Assembly (NCBI GenBank): GCA_000750105.3
Contig: JPHH03000030.1
Span: 310,001 to 374,000, forward strand
Source: Tolypocladium sp. Sup5 PDA-1
Lineage: Eukaryota; Ascomycota; Sordariomycetes; Hypocreales; Ophiocordycipitaceae
Length of the DNA stretch: 64,000 nucleotides
Reading direction: 5' to 3'
The notes under the pieces are model-generated. The model had not been told where the DNA came from. It did not search any database and saw nothing but the letters and a program-made list of their open reading frames with translations. Every line of letters starts with the position of its first letter. Position 1 is the stretch's first letter. Made by a program: the position numbers and the translations under genes. This document shows, in pieces, positions 34,308-43,989 of the stretch.

Positions 34308-36057
34308 ATGGTTAAAGCATTCTTCTTGGCGACAGCCTTCCTTCTGCTCAGTGCAGCATCGGCTTCGATCCCTCCTAATTCCAAGTTACATCCCCGTGAC
34401 AAGTGCTCTGGCAATACTCCCAATACCCGCCGTCAATGGTGCAAGTATTCCATTGATACAGACTATACTCGTGAGGTTCCCGATACTGGGGTTACCAGAG
34501 AGTACTGGCTCGAAGTCACAGACGTCGTGGTCGCTCCTGATGGAGTGACTAGACCTGCCATGGGTGAGCTGACATCGACTGAAATCGACTGTACTATGAC
34601 GCGACGTTAAACTTCGTTTAGCTGTCAATGGAAGCATTCCCGGGCCGACAATCTTTGCCGATTGGGGCGACACCGTCGTTGTCCATGTGACAAACAAACT
34701 GTCTACCTCAAACAACGGAACCAGTATTCACTTCCATGGCATTCGGCAGAACTACACAAATCAAAACGACGGTGTTGTCTCGATTACCCAATGCCCCACT
34801 GCAGTTGGGGAGACAGAGACGTACACCTGGAGAGCTGTCCAGTACGGCTCCACGTGGTATCACTCCCACTTTGCGCTTCAAGCGTGGGAGGGCGTTTTCG
34901 GCGGCATTGTCATCAACGGTCCTGCAACGGCAAACTACGACGTGGACCTGGGTCCGCTCCTCCTGAACGATTGGAGTAAAGCTACCGCCGACCAGCTCGG
35001 CATATATTCCAAGAGCAACTTTCTACCTCCCGTCCAGGACACCGGCCTGATCAACGGCACCAATGTCAACGGCGGCGGAGGTAAGCGACTCAATATTGCC
35101 TTTACACCCGGGACTTCCTACCGCCTCCGACTCATCAACGCTGCTATCGACTCGCATTTCAAGTTTACGATAGACAACCATCGTATGACTGTCATCGCTG
35201 CGGACCTTGTGCCCATCAAGCCGTACACAACGAATGTCCTAAATATTGGCATCGGCCAGCGATATGATATAATAGTTGCTGCCGACCAAGGCCACATTGC
35301 CAGCAACTTTTGGATGCGCGCCATTCCCCAACTCCCTTGTTCCTTGAACTGGAATGCTGAGAACATCCGGGCTATTGTTCATTACGGTAATAGCCCATCG
35401 ACACCGTCGACAATTCCGTACGGATACTTGCCTTCGTGCGACGATGAAAGCCCAAAGATTGTCCCCTATATCAGCAAAAGCGTCGGCAAACCTGGTCAAA
35501 GTACTACCCAGACAGTCGACCGAATAGAACAGGGTAATCTCTTCTTCTGGACCCTGAATAGCACATCCATGGAAGTGGATTGGCGAGATCCGACCCTAAA
35601 ACAAGTCCTGAGCCACACCACTTCTTTTGAGAGGAATGATGCCGTTGTCGAACTGCCTCAGGCCAACACCATGTTTTATATGGTCATACAGACCTTCTTG
35701 CCTATACCGCATCCCATTCATTTACACGGACACGATTTTTTCATTCTTGCTCAGGGCACCGGCATTTACGTGCCCGGAATTGTGCCGTTAAACACGCAAA
35801 ACCCCCCTCGACGCGACACTGCTATGCTGCCACTTCTCGGTTACCTCGTCATCGGCTGGGAGACAGACAATCCAGGGGTCTGGTTAATGCATTGTCACAT
35901 TGGCTTTCACGTCAGCGAGGGGTTCGCTCTGCAATTCATCGAGCGGGCCAATGAAATACCGGCCATCGTCAACAAGGATTCCCTGGACAAGGGCTGCACC
36001 GCTTGGTCTTCGTTCGTAGCGGCCAAGTCCATCAAGCAAGACGATTCTGGTGTCTAA
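34308..36057 (+). CDS. Laccase-like multicopper oxidase, secreted
   Basis: Oxidises phenols or similar substrates with reduction of O2 to water. Exons 34308-34563 and 34622-36057 join across a 58-nt intron to give 563 aa. A signal peptide (MVKAFFLATAFLLLSAASA) and a Lys-His-Pro-Arg propeptide region come first. All four copper motifs are intact: HFHG (H122, H124), WYHSH, HPIHLHGHDF and HCHIGFH. The first motif has Phe in place of the more usual Trp, as in some ascomycete laccases. The protein ends in DSGV, matching the ascomycete C-terminal plug (DSGL/I/V), which implies processing or a tail blocking the trinuclear centre. ATG at 34308 is chosen because it starts the signal peptide. Confidence 0.93.
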
Positions 36058-36439
36058 GTCGGCTGCCTTGCCATGGTGGAAATTGGTGGGTAATATTGAC
36101 GGCGCTGAACAGTACCAGCGGGTGCCTGGATGGATGTGGGTTCAGGAACGTGGCAGGGTAGTGTTGTTCCTGACAGGCACCGAATGAGGTTGCTCGTCTA
36201 TTGTTGATTAGATGATTCGTTAGTTTCTTTTAGGCATCAGGCAATTGACAAGGTCCCGCTCTGTCCCGGCTCCGGTCCATCAGGCAACCGGGGACCCGGG
36301 GTCCTGTGATGACTAATTTAGCAGGGGCTGCTTCGCCATATCTACTCGTGTTTCCTAAAGTCGTTACCATCCCTTCATCCTCGCTTGTCATCCACCATAC
36401 ACTTAACTTGGCCGCCTCTTGAGCTTCGTCCTTGACAAG
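36058..36439. other. Intergenic, laccase to kinesin
   Basis: About 380 bp of 3' and 5' flanks. Nothing recognised. Confidence 0.5.
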
Positions 36440-37789
36440 ATGTCAAGAAGAGATCGCACCACGAATGCGATGAATGTATACGCACGATGGCGGCCTCCGA
36501 CTCCGTCCGAAGCTGCGGCCGGCCAAATCGACCGTGACACCTCTACAAATGGCCGGTCCCTGGTATCGATCTCGGTAAACCGCAAAGCTTCACCTAGCGA
36601 CCGTCCTTGGAACAGCCCCGCAGCTTTCAAAACAATCTTCACTCCGGAAGACGACAACGTTGCGGTGTACGAGAGCATCATAGCTCCTGTCATTCCCAAC
36701 GTTCTTCGTGGAGAGACTTGCAGTTTCTTCGCGTACGGCCACTCGGGGAGCGGCAAAACGCATACCATCATGGGATACGACTTTGAGCATGATGAGAGGT
36801 TGGGCCTGTGTCTTGCCGCGACTCGACAGCTCTTCAAAGAGTTGGATGCATTGCAGCAGCAGGATGGGGGTCAGGGGTTCGGGGTCGGCCTCAGCCTCTA
36901 CGAGCTGCGCAAGAACTCGGCTTTCGATCTGTTGAATGGACGCTCGGAATGCCATATCAGAGAGGGCTACGATGGCAAGACGCACATTCGCGGAAAGACT
37001 GAGATCCTTGAGGGAGGCAAGGTGAGGGTGCAGCCAATTGTCCAGCGCCCATGCTGGACGTACGAATCTCTCCGGCAAGAGTTACAACAGAGCCTCGGTC
37101 GACGTGCCGTGGGGTCATCCACCATCCACGACCAAAGCTCCCGAACTCACGCAGTTCTGGAGCTGGAACTCGTCAATCGGCCTCTAATGGAGGCACGGCA
37201 AGCTGTGATCGATCGGCAGTCAGAGCTGGTTCCGGTCGGAAAGCGAGCAACTGATATCAGCATTGAGGAACAATCCAAGATGGCTGTTCGCACAGCGGAC
37301 GGCGGATGGGAACCCAATCCTGATTATACACCCGATCAAGCACGCATGGACGAAGCCGAGGCGAGCAAGGCAGAGTATGAGGCCCGCGTCACGGCTGCAG
37401 AAGAACACGTTGCCGGGGTGCTGGAGTCGAGTAGCCATACGTGCCTGGGAGGGAAGATGGTCTTTGTGGACCTGGCCGGGGCAGAGTATCAGCGCGACAA
37501 GAGCAGCCCTCTGCAGACCGCGAAACAAACCCCCCAGGAGCGCCAAGAAGGCCGACAGATCAACACCGACTTGCTGGCTTTGAAGGAGGTGATCAGGGCT
37601 TGGTCGACGAATCAGCCGAGAATCCCCTTCAGGTCATCACCTCTGACGATGGTGTTGCGCGAACACTTCTTGGGTTCGAAGAATGCGACATCTGCCATGA
37701 TAGTCACGGTCTCGCCTGCAAGGGACCAACACGCAGCTACGTTGAACTCCCTCAAATACGGGAGTCTCGTTGGCAGTGAGGGTAAATAG
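36440..37789 (+). CDS. Kinesin-like protein, motor domain only
   Basis: 449-aa protein that is nearly all motor domain. The ATP-binding P-loop GHSGSGKT (100-107), switch I SSRTH (233-237) and switch II DLAGAE (344-349, Ser replaced by Ala) are present, followed by LKEVIRAW, IPFRSSPLTMVL and LNSLKYGS, the usual end of the core. Between switch I and switch II there are about 106 residues, far more than the roughly 25-40 typical; the extra segment is charged and helical (ARMDEAEASKAEYEARVTAA). There is no neck, stalk or tail. ATP hydrolysis seems possible; processive transport is unlikely without dimerisation. ATG at 36440 is the first in frame. No intron is needed. Confidence 0.82.
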   Translation: MSRRDRTTNAMNVYARWRPPTPSEAAAGQIDRDTSTNGRSLVSISVNRKASPSDRPWNSPAAFKTIFTPEDDNVAVYESIIAPVIPNVLRGETCSFFAYGHSGSGKTHTIMGYDFEHDERLGLCLAATRQLFKELDALQQQDGGQGFGVGLSLYELRKNSAFDLLNGRSECHIREGYDGKTHIRGKTEILEGGKVRVQPIVQRPCWTYESLRQELQQSLGRRAVGSSTIHDQSSRTHAVLELELVNRPLMEARQAVIDRQSELVPVGKRATDISIEEQSKMAVRTADGGWEPNPDYTPDQARMDEAEASKAEYEARVTAAEEHVAGVLESSSHTCLGGKMVFVDLAGAEYQRDKSSPLQTAKQTPQERQEGRQINTDLLALKEVIRAWSTNQPRIPFRSSPLTMVLREHFLGSKNATSAMIVTVSPARDQHAATLNSLKYGSLVGSEGK

Positions 37790-38398
37790 CCCCCTTTAGC
37801 TATGAGCCTGGCGTTCTTTGAGCAGGAGCAGGTTCAATCGGACGCGGCGTAACGTGCGCGCAGGACGGCGGGCGACTGGATTCCGGGGTCTTCGTCAACT
37901 GTCTGGGGCAAAAGTGACGACTTCAGCGTAGCGAGTAGAGATTTACGTTAGAACAAGCAGCTCAAAGTTGCTTTTAAATACGGCATCGACAATCCGAGGA
38001 CTCCATATGGATTTCTTTCCGTCCAGATCCTAGAAACAATGTTCATCAGATCTTGCGAGAACCAGAGGCCGCGGTCGCGCAGATCCGCCTTTCCCTAGTT
38101 CGAGCGGCCGATCGTCTACGATCGCGGCGACTTTTTAACTCGCATGTTGATCCCCCTTGGCTCAGTACGTTATGTTGTAAATAGACCTGACATCAGAGGG
38201 CACAGCGTTGGATCGACAGGAGTGGGTGAGACGAGGCCGGATATGTGTGTCGACTACCCTGCAGGATGCAACTCCTTGCGGGCTGTCCAGCCACCTGCTT
38301 TCGGCATAAGCAGAGAGATCAGTGAGCATTTGAAGACGACTGCTTGCTGGCTGACAAGAGAGAAAGCAGTGATTCAAGGAAACGCAAGTTGGTCAACA
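37790..38398. other. Intergenic
   Basis: About 600 bp. The open frame extends upstream of the GH43 start without coding signs. Nothing recognised. Confidence 0.45.
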
Positions 38399-38953
38399 AT
38401 GAGAGTGATCACCCTTGCCGTTGCTCTTTGGCCGATCGCTTCGGTTTCGTCAGCAAAGAATATCAATGCGCCCGATTTCAACACATCGGAATCCGGCAAC
38501 CCCTTTGTGGACGGCCAGTACGCCCACCCAGACAACGAGATATGCAACGGCGAGTACTGGGCCTTCCCAGCCTCCTCGCATCCCTTAGACGTACTTCGAC
38601 ACCCTCTCATCCCCCGACCTCGTCCACTGGACCAAGCATGCCAACGTCCTCGTCGCCGCCGACTTCGCCTGGGTGCACCGCGCCGTCTGGGCACCTGCCC
38701 CGATCGCGCGCAACGGCAAGTATTACTTGTACTTTGGCGCCAACGACATCCAAAACGACACGGACGAGGGCGTCATCGGCGTCGGCGTCGCGGACCAGCC
38801 TCAGGGGCCCTACGAGGACGCCATCGGACGGCACGAACAATCCCAAGATCATTGTCACTGATGGAACGTACACGAGCGGCATGGACGGCGTGCGGGTGTT
38901 TCAGACGGAGGCAACGTTTGACAACATCAAAATGTCGCATCTTGAGACATTCT
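38399..38953 (+). pseudogene. Glycoside hydrolase family 43 pseudogene, internally deleted
   Basis: ATG 38399 begins a signal peptide (MRVITLAVALWPIASVSSA), then GNPFVDGQYAHPDNEICNGE, the start of a five-bladed GH43 propeller with its catalytic-base Asp region. At about 38588 the frame slips to SSPDLVHWTKHANVL, VHRAVWAPAPIARNGKYYLYFGA and GPYEDAIG. At about 38825 the sequence jumps, in a third frame, to NPKIIVTDGTYTSGMDGVRVFQTE, which is from the C-terminal beta-sandwich of such enzymes. The remaining catalytic acid and most blades are lost. Such enzymes release arabinose or xylose from plant polysaccharides; this copy cannot be active. Confidence 0.78.
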
Positions 38954-39008
38954 CCAGTGTTCAGCCCACCATTCTTGTACATCTCTTCTTAAGTGTGCTC
39001 GCCAATCA

Positions 39009-39902
39009 TCACTTGAAGGCATCAACCACCTCCGCCGTCCCTCTCACCTCGGCAAACTCCTTCAAGCTCTCGACATGCACATCATGCACCGTCTGCGCCT
39101 CCGCTCCCGCCTTGCCAAATGTCCTCGTCGCGTCGCCTATCAGAATGATGCGCGGCATGTCGACCAAGTGCCCATCCTCCCCCTGCTCATCCCCCGGGGC
39201 GCCCTCTGGAGTGTCGACATACACCCCAGCACCGTCCGTCCACATCGCCGCCTCTGCCGCGTCGACCATGTTGCCCTTGCCTCCCCATTTGCCCACCAGC
39301 GCCAGGTTGTGCGCCATGCGCACCGCCGTGCTGATAGCGAGGTCCGTCGACATGCCCGCCACGAGCAGCGTCTTGATGCCCTTTTTGTTGAGCAGCATCT
39401 CCAACGGGGTGTTGATGAAGACGCTGTGCCCGTGCTTGGTCATGATGATCTCGTCCTGCGGTGGGCGGGCAGGGGCTGGTTTCTGTGCGTCGGGACCTGA
39501 TGCCGGAGGAGGAGGCGGTTCATCAAAGGTGTAGACGAGCTGATACTTGCCGTCGCGTAAGAGTCTGGGCGCCGCAAACTCGAGAAAGTCGATGCCTCGC
39601 TTCTCCTCGCCGTTGGCGCCATACGGGCCGACGTGACTCGGATGCATCGGGCTGTCAGTCCACACTGACTTGTGCTGGACGTGGATGATGAGTGGGCGCT
39701 CGCCCTGCGGCCGCGCTTCTGCGACGCGGCGGAATCTCTCTAGGAGCGCGGTGACGTTCTTCTCGAAGTCGGGGTTGGATGTGCCTTTTCCCCAGGCGTC
39801 GACGTTGCGGAAGCCGAGTTGGTTGTCAATGAGGAGCAGGGCCGTGGTGTTCTTGGCTGGAATGGGCGCAATGGCTGCGCTGTTGAAAGGAAGAATCGCC
39901 AT
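39009..39902 (-). CDS. Isochorismatase-fold cysteine-hydrolase-like protein, Cys missing
   Basis: 297-aa single-exon protein of the isochorismatase-like superfamily. Asp26 in LLLIDNQLGF and Lys156 in MTKHGHSVF occupy the positions of the usual Asp-Lys-Cys triad, but the third site reads MSTDLAIST, with Ala189 where the family normally has Cys (typical TDxCVxxT). The fold, including the LLVAGMSTD strand, is otherwise regular. A proline-rich insertion at 129-149 is unusual. Hydrolase activity on amides is therefore doubtful. ATG at 39902 (MAILPF) is chosen because upstream in-frame starts are not ATG. It lies 55 bp from the end of the GH43 pseudogene. Confidence 0.78.
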   Translation of the reverse strand: MAILPFNSAAIAPIPAKNTTALLLIDNQLGFRNVDAWGKGTSNPDFEKNVTALLERFRRVAEARPQGERPLIIHVQHKSVWTDSPMHPSHVGPYGANGEEKRGIDFLEFAAPRLLRDGKYQLVYTFDEPPPPPASGPDAQKPAPARPPQDEIIMTKHGHSVFINTPLEMLLNKKGIKTLLVAGMSTDLAISTAVRMAHNLALVGKWGGKGNMVDAAEAAMWTDGAGVYVDTPEGAPGDEQGEDGHLVDMPRIILIGDATRTFGKAGAEAQTVHDVHVESLKEFAEVRGTAEVVDAFK

Positions 39903-40727
39903 GATGGGTGATTGGGCGGCTGTTATGTTGAGACCCAATGCCCAAACTTCTTCTTCCTTCAGACTTCCCCGCGGCCGTGATGTGTTGTGAAGAGAGTCCC
40001 GTGTTTCTCCAACGCTCGTTGAAGGGTTACCAGCCCGCGTTGTACACTAGGCCAAATGACGCAGGTGTCTTTAAGGTGCTGACTTGTTCCGCTCATCATC
40101 ACTTCACTTGGAGTTTATAGAGTCTGTGTGGGACAGAGCGCGTCAGTTAAATCCATCCCATGGGGGTAAATGCAATGATTGCATTGTCGCGAGACTCAGG
40201 CAATGACTGAGCACTTGTGCCGAGTTCTCATCACAGCAACAGAGCCTCAGGGTTATGCCAACAGCAGGGTCCAGGGATGCTCGTCAGTTCCCCAGGCTGT
40301 CAGCTGTCAAGGCCGCTGTACGGATACCCCTGTATTATCACAAGCAGCATCCCAAAAACACTCGAACCGAACCTTGTGAGAGGCCTCGTGCCAACGCAAA
40401 AATCGCGGTCCACCTTCTGGGACAAATTCTTTCAACAGGCTGCCGCCGATCACTTCACGATATGCAGCCCAGTTAGCCTTATTACCCCGACTCTTAGGTG
40501 AGGCTTACTACAGTCAGCCGTTTAAGCCGCGTGGTCGACGCCTAAGACCAATTGCGACAGGGTCAGCGCCGCGAGTGGGTTCACCTTTCAGCTCGAGGTG
40601 ACGGCGCTGTCTCAGCCTCCTCAGACTGCACTTTGACGATGGCAATCCTGCCATTGCAACATTGCTGGAAGGTATAATAATCGTCGCAGCAACTTCACCA
40701 TTGCCGCTGGGCAAGCCAGCCGTCAGG
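39903..40727. other. Divergent intergenic region
   Basis: About 820 bp between the isochorismatase-like gene (-) and the next gene (+). The next gene's frame is open from about 40590 without ATG, so an unseen upstream exon may lie here. Confidence 0.45.
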
Positions 40728-41522
40728 ATGGACCGCATGGGCTTCATCCCCGGCCCGCAGGCCAAGGAGCAAATCTTCAACGCGCAGGGCCACATGTTCT
40801 TCTCGCGACAGACGGCCCTCGACTTTGCCGACGAATTCATCATGAACGCGCCCGGCGGGTGCGGCGGCGTGCATCTCCCGCTCCTGTACCAGACGATTCT
40901 GGCGTGTATAAGCGAGGGCGACCAGGTGGACATCTGGTTCGGCCTGCGCAACCCCGATCCCGCGGCTGGGCAGGAGGAGTACCCGTCTGGCGAGCTCGTG
41001 GGACACACCTGGGCGCTCTTCAGAACCACCGACGGCAAGGAGAGGCATCTGTGGGAGGTCGGTCGACGGACACCAGCGGCGGGAGAGGCTCACGCGGCGC
41101 GGGCCTTCAACGCATATCGCGAGGCCATGGCTCGCTTCCACGGCCAAGAAACGCCCGCGCCGATACCGGTGGACGTCAACGCCGCCGACATGCCCAAGGA
41201 GTTCAACGGCAAGCCCATCATCTCCCGCGCGCTGTCGCCGTCGAATCTGTACTATGCCTCCGGCCGGATGTGGTACTTTGTTGACCTGGCGCCGCCGGGG
41301 GACCTCGGCGCGCCCGTCATCCTGTCGCGGCCGATGCGGTCGTTTGACGCGCTGGCCCTGTCGGCGCTCATGACCCTAGCGCTGGGCCGGCCGCCGCTCG
41401 TGTTTGGCATCAGCAACGCGACGGACAGGCTGGGAAAGGTGCCGACGGGGTACGTGAGGGCGAGCTATGAGGCGGATGAGACGATTGAAAGCACCGAGGG
41501 CAAGCCGCTGCTGGTGCTATGA
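40728..41522 (+). CDS. Hypothetical protein, 264 aa
   Basis: A GC-rich, clearly protein-like frame ending at TGA 41522. From the first ATG (40728, MDRMGFIPGP) it gives 264 aa; the frame continues open upstream for about 45 codons and reads like protein (FDDGNPAIATLLEGIIIVAA), so the true start may be in an upstream exon or the 5' end may be lost. Segments such as YASGRMWYFVDLAP and LSALMTLALGRPPLVFG suggest a folded globular protein with a C-terminal helix. No signal peptide or membrane anchor from the chosen start. I do not recognise the family. Confidence 0.6.
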   Translation: MDRMGFIPGPQAKEQIFNAQGHMFFSRQTALDFADEFIMNAPGGCGGVHLPLLYQTILACISEGDQVDIWFGLRNPDPAAGQEEYPSGELVGHTWALFRTTDGKERHLWEVGRRTPAAGEAHAARAFNAYREAMARFHGQETPAPIPVDVNAADMPKEFNGKPIISRALSPSNLYYASGRMWYFVDLAPPGDLGAPVILSRPMRSFDALALSALMTLALGRPPLVFGISNATDRLGKVPTGYVRASYEADETIESTEGKPLLVL

Positions 41523-42962
41523 GGCCTCATGTTGTCATGCTGCCAGAGCATGCTGTTAGTGTGAGTGGTTAAGAGCGGGTAAAGGAGTCGAAAGTGTCGA
41601 CGGTCAGAGGTTGACTGCAAAACAAGGGCAAAGGGCACCGTCTGGAAGTCGGGACAAACTGAGATGGCAGGCAAACCCGACACCAAGGGTCGCACGCACA
41701 GAGCCTCATCTCGGACAGAGCCTCATCACGATGATGACAGGAGCAAACACCTCCAAGCGGGTCATCACCAGTCCGCCTTGCAGCTGAAAATGCAGGCACA
41801 TCCCCATAATATACTTAATTAATTTCCCAATCTTCCGATCATCCCTCTAATTCCGCGGCCATGCGCTTGACACATGGCTTCTCTCGATGCAGGATCCTCA
41901 AGGGACTGCCTTGCGTTCCGCCGTCAGGGCAGCCGGCAGATGATTGAGCCTTGTCGCCGTCCGTGAATACCCTGCGCCCTCTCACAGGGCCGAGGGCGCC
42001 ACTCATCTCGCTTTGTGGGAGAATCCGAATTGCCCATTTCAATCGGGCACGGACGGAGGGGGGCTGAGTTCCGTGTTGTCCGATCTCCGGTCCGCAAGTC
42101 GCTCTCGTGGCGATGGCTGTTGATGTGAGTTTGTTGAAGTGAGTTGGTGACGATTGTGGATGGAGTGCAAACGGTCTGGAACTCGCTCCATTAAACTCAC
42201 TACTCGCACGGCAAAGCCCGTCCCGTGACTTTTGCCAAATGCGCATCATTGGTGGCACTGTACGCGTCCAGCGCGACGGCTCTGTCCGCCCAACTCGGAA
42301 GCTTTGTTGAGCTTCACATGTGGTTAGCCACCATCACGAACACGAACAATGGAGCAACCACGTTCCGAAACTGTAAAAACACCCATTCTGTCGACCCTCC
42401 CCCCGGGCACCCAGCTCGAATCAGCCCCCGAAATCATCATGATGGTTTATTGGTCACTGCCGCTTCAGCCCTTGTCGCTCCAACAGCACCAAGACGTAGC
42501 CGCACGAGCGGCTGAGGTTAACAGAGGGCGCCACTCATAAGGCCAAGGGTGCGACGGGCGAAAAAGGCGCCGCTAGCGCTGCTCGAGCAATGGCAGTCAG
42601 TCCTTGATTCGACAAAGGCTGACAGCTCGTTCTGCGTCACAATTCACGGGCGCTGGGGATACACATGACGGCCAGCCGGGGAGCCGCCTCGCGGAGACAG
42701 CCGCTTCGAGGTCCCATGATTGCTGTGGACCTCGGTTTGGCAGTGGTTGCTCTTTTTAGCAACTCGTCAAGCCATGTTTTTTTTCTGATGGTGTATTGGA
42801 ATGATAAATAGATCCGTGGCAGCCAGACGCCCGGCTGCCAACCCAGACCATTCTCACACCAGCAACCAACTCAGTAATACGATACCCCTTCCTGTCACTC
42901 ATTCCCAGAACGCTCCTCGTTTAATTTCTCGTGTTTGTGATACCCAATTTTCAACTTTTACC
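41523..42962. other. Intergenic, 1.4 kb
   Basis: No gene supported. Minus-strand frame 41839-42258 and plus-strand frame 42225-42515 lack homology. It contains the promoter of the PLAC8 gene. Confidence 0.45.
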
Positions 42963-43632
42963 ATGGAGGAAACCAAGATCGCCCCTGTTCCGGCTCCGGC
43001 TCAGGATCCGGCTTCTGCCCCGGCTCCCGCCCCGGCTCCCGCTACCACTGCCCCTGCGGCCGGCCACAGCAACGGCCCCATCGACGAGCAAGACCTCAAC
43101 GACTGGATGGCCCGATTCAACGACGTCCTGGCCCGCCCGGGCGAGCACATCAACTCCAAGTCGCCCGAGACGTCTCAGGCCTGGTACTCGGGCTTCTTTG
43201 ACTGCTTCAACCCCATCGACACCTGCCTGATCACCTACTTTTTGCCCTGCGTCACCTTTGGCAAGACGCACCACCGCCTCAGGAAGAATGGCGACCTGGA
43301 GGGCTGGGAGCCCATCAACACTTCTGTATGTCTCCCTCAGGCCCAACCATCGTTCAAGCTCCTAACATTGTCCCCCACAGTGCCTCCTCTTCTGCGGCAC
43401 CGGCTGCTTCGGCCTGCACTGGATCCCCCTGTCCATGCAGCGCCAGAACATCCGCGAAAAGTACAACCTCCAGGGCAACTGCCTGACCGACCTTGCTTTG
43501 TCTTGTTGCTGCCACTGCTGCACCATCATCCAGTCGGACAAGGAGGCCGAGCACCACGAGCACCAGCTCCAGAGCAGCGGCGTGCAGCAGCAGTACCAGG
43601 CCAACACGGATATGTCGTATCCTGGAAAATAA
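42963..43632 (+). CDS. PLAC8-family cysteine-rich protein
   Basis: Exons 42963-43325 and 43381-43632 join across a 55-nt intron (TCT|GTATGT...CACAG|TGC) to give 204 aa. The N-terminus (residues 5-40) is an Ala-Pro repeat tract. The PLAC8 domain follows: WYSGFFDCFNPIDTCLITYFLPCVTFGKT, then the second exon with LFCGTGCFGLHWIPL, NCLTDLALSCCCHCC and QSDKEAEHHE. The double hydrophobic Cys-rich stretches are typical; plant relatives act in cell-size control and cadmium export, fungal ones are poorly known. Membrane association is likely. ATG 42963 lies in an ideal CCATGG context. Confidence 0.9.
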
Positions 43633-43989
43633 TCGATGATGGAGGGAAGGGGATGCAGAAATGTGTCATGGCTTAATTAATACCCTGCTTGCAATTCCAT
43701 GTACAGCCGCTGCTGATGACAGGCTGGGCGCAGTTCATACGGTCATACCAATGCGGAATCAATACCAATTTTATTCTCAAACCTCGCTGAAGTCTGCTGC
43801 CATTAATCGCGTCTTGTCCCCGTACAATGCTCAGCTCAGAGTGCGCGTCCACTGCCAACGTTCAAGTTGTCTCCAGTCGCCATGCCCGACATTTCTCTCC
43901 GTGCCCGACATTGCTGTCCTTGCCAGGTGTTGCTCTCAATGCCCAGCGTTGCTCGCTATACCCCCAATATTGCCTAATGATTGCTGGAC
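43633..43989. other. Intergenic
   Basis: About 360 bp of PLAC8 3' flank and promoter side of the micro-exon gene. Contains several TGCCCGACATT-like short repeats near 43880-43960. Confidence 0.4.

Noticed and set aside
41839..42258. Minus-strand 139-codon frame
   Set aside because: No homology; lies in the intergenic region upstream of the PLAC8 gene and overlaps plus-strand frames.
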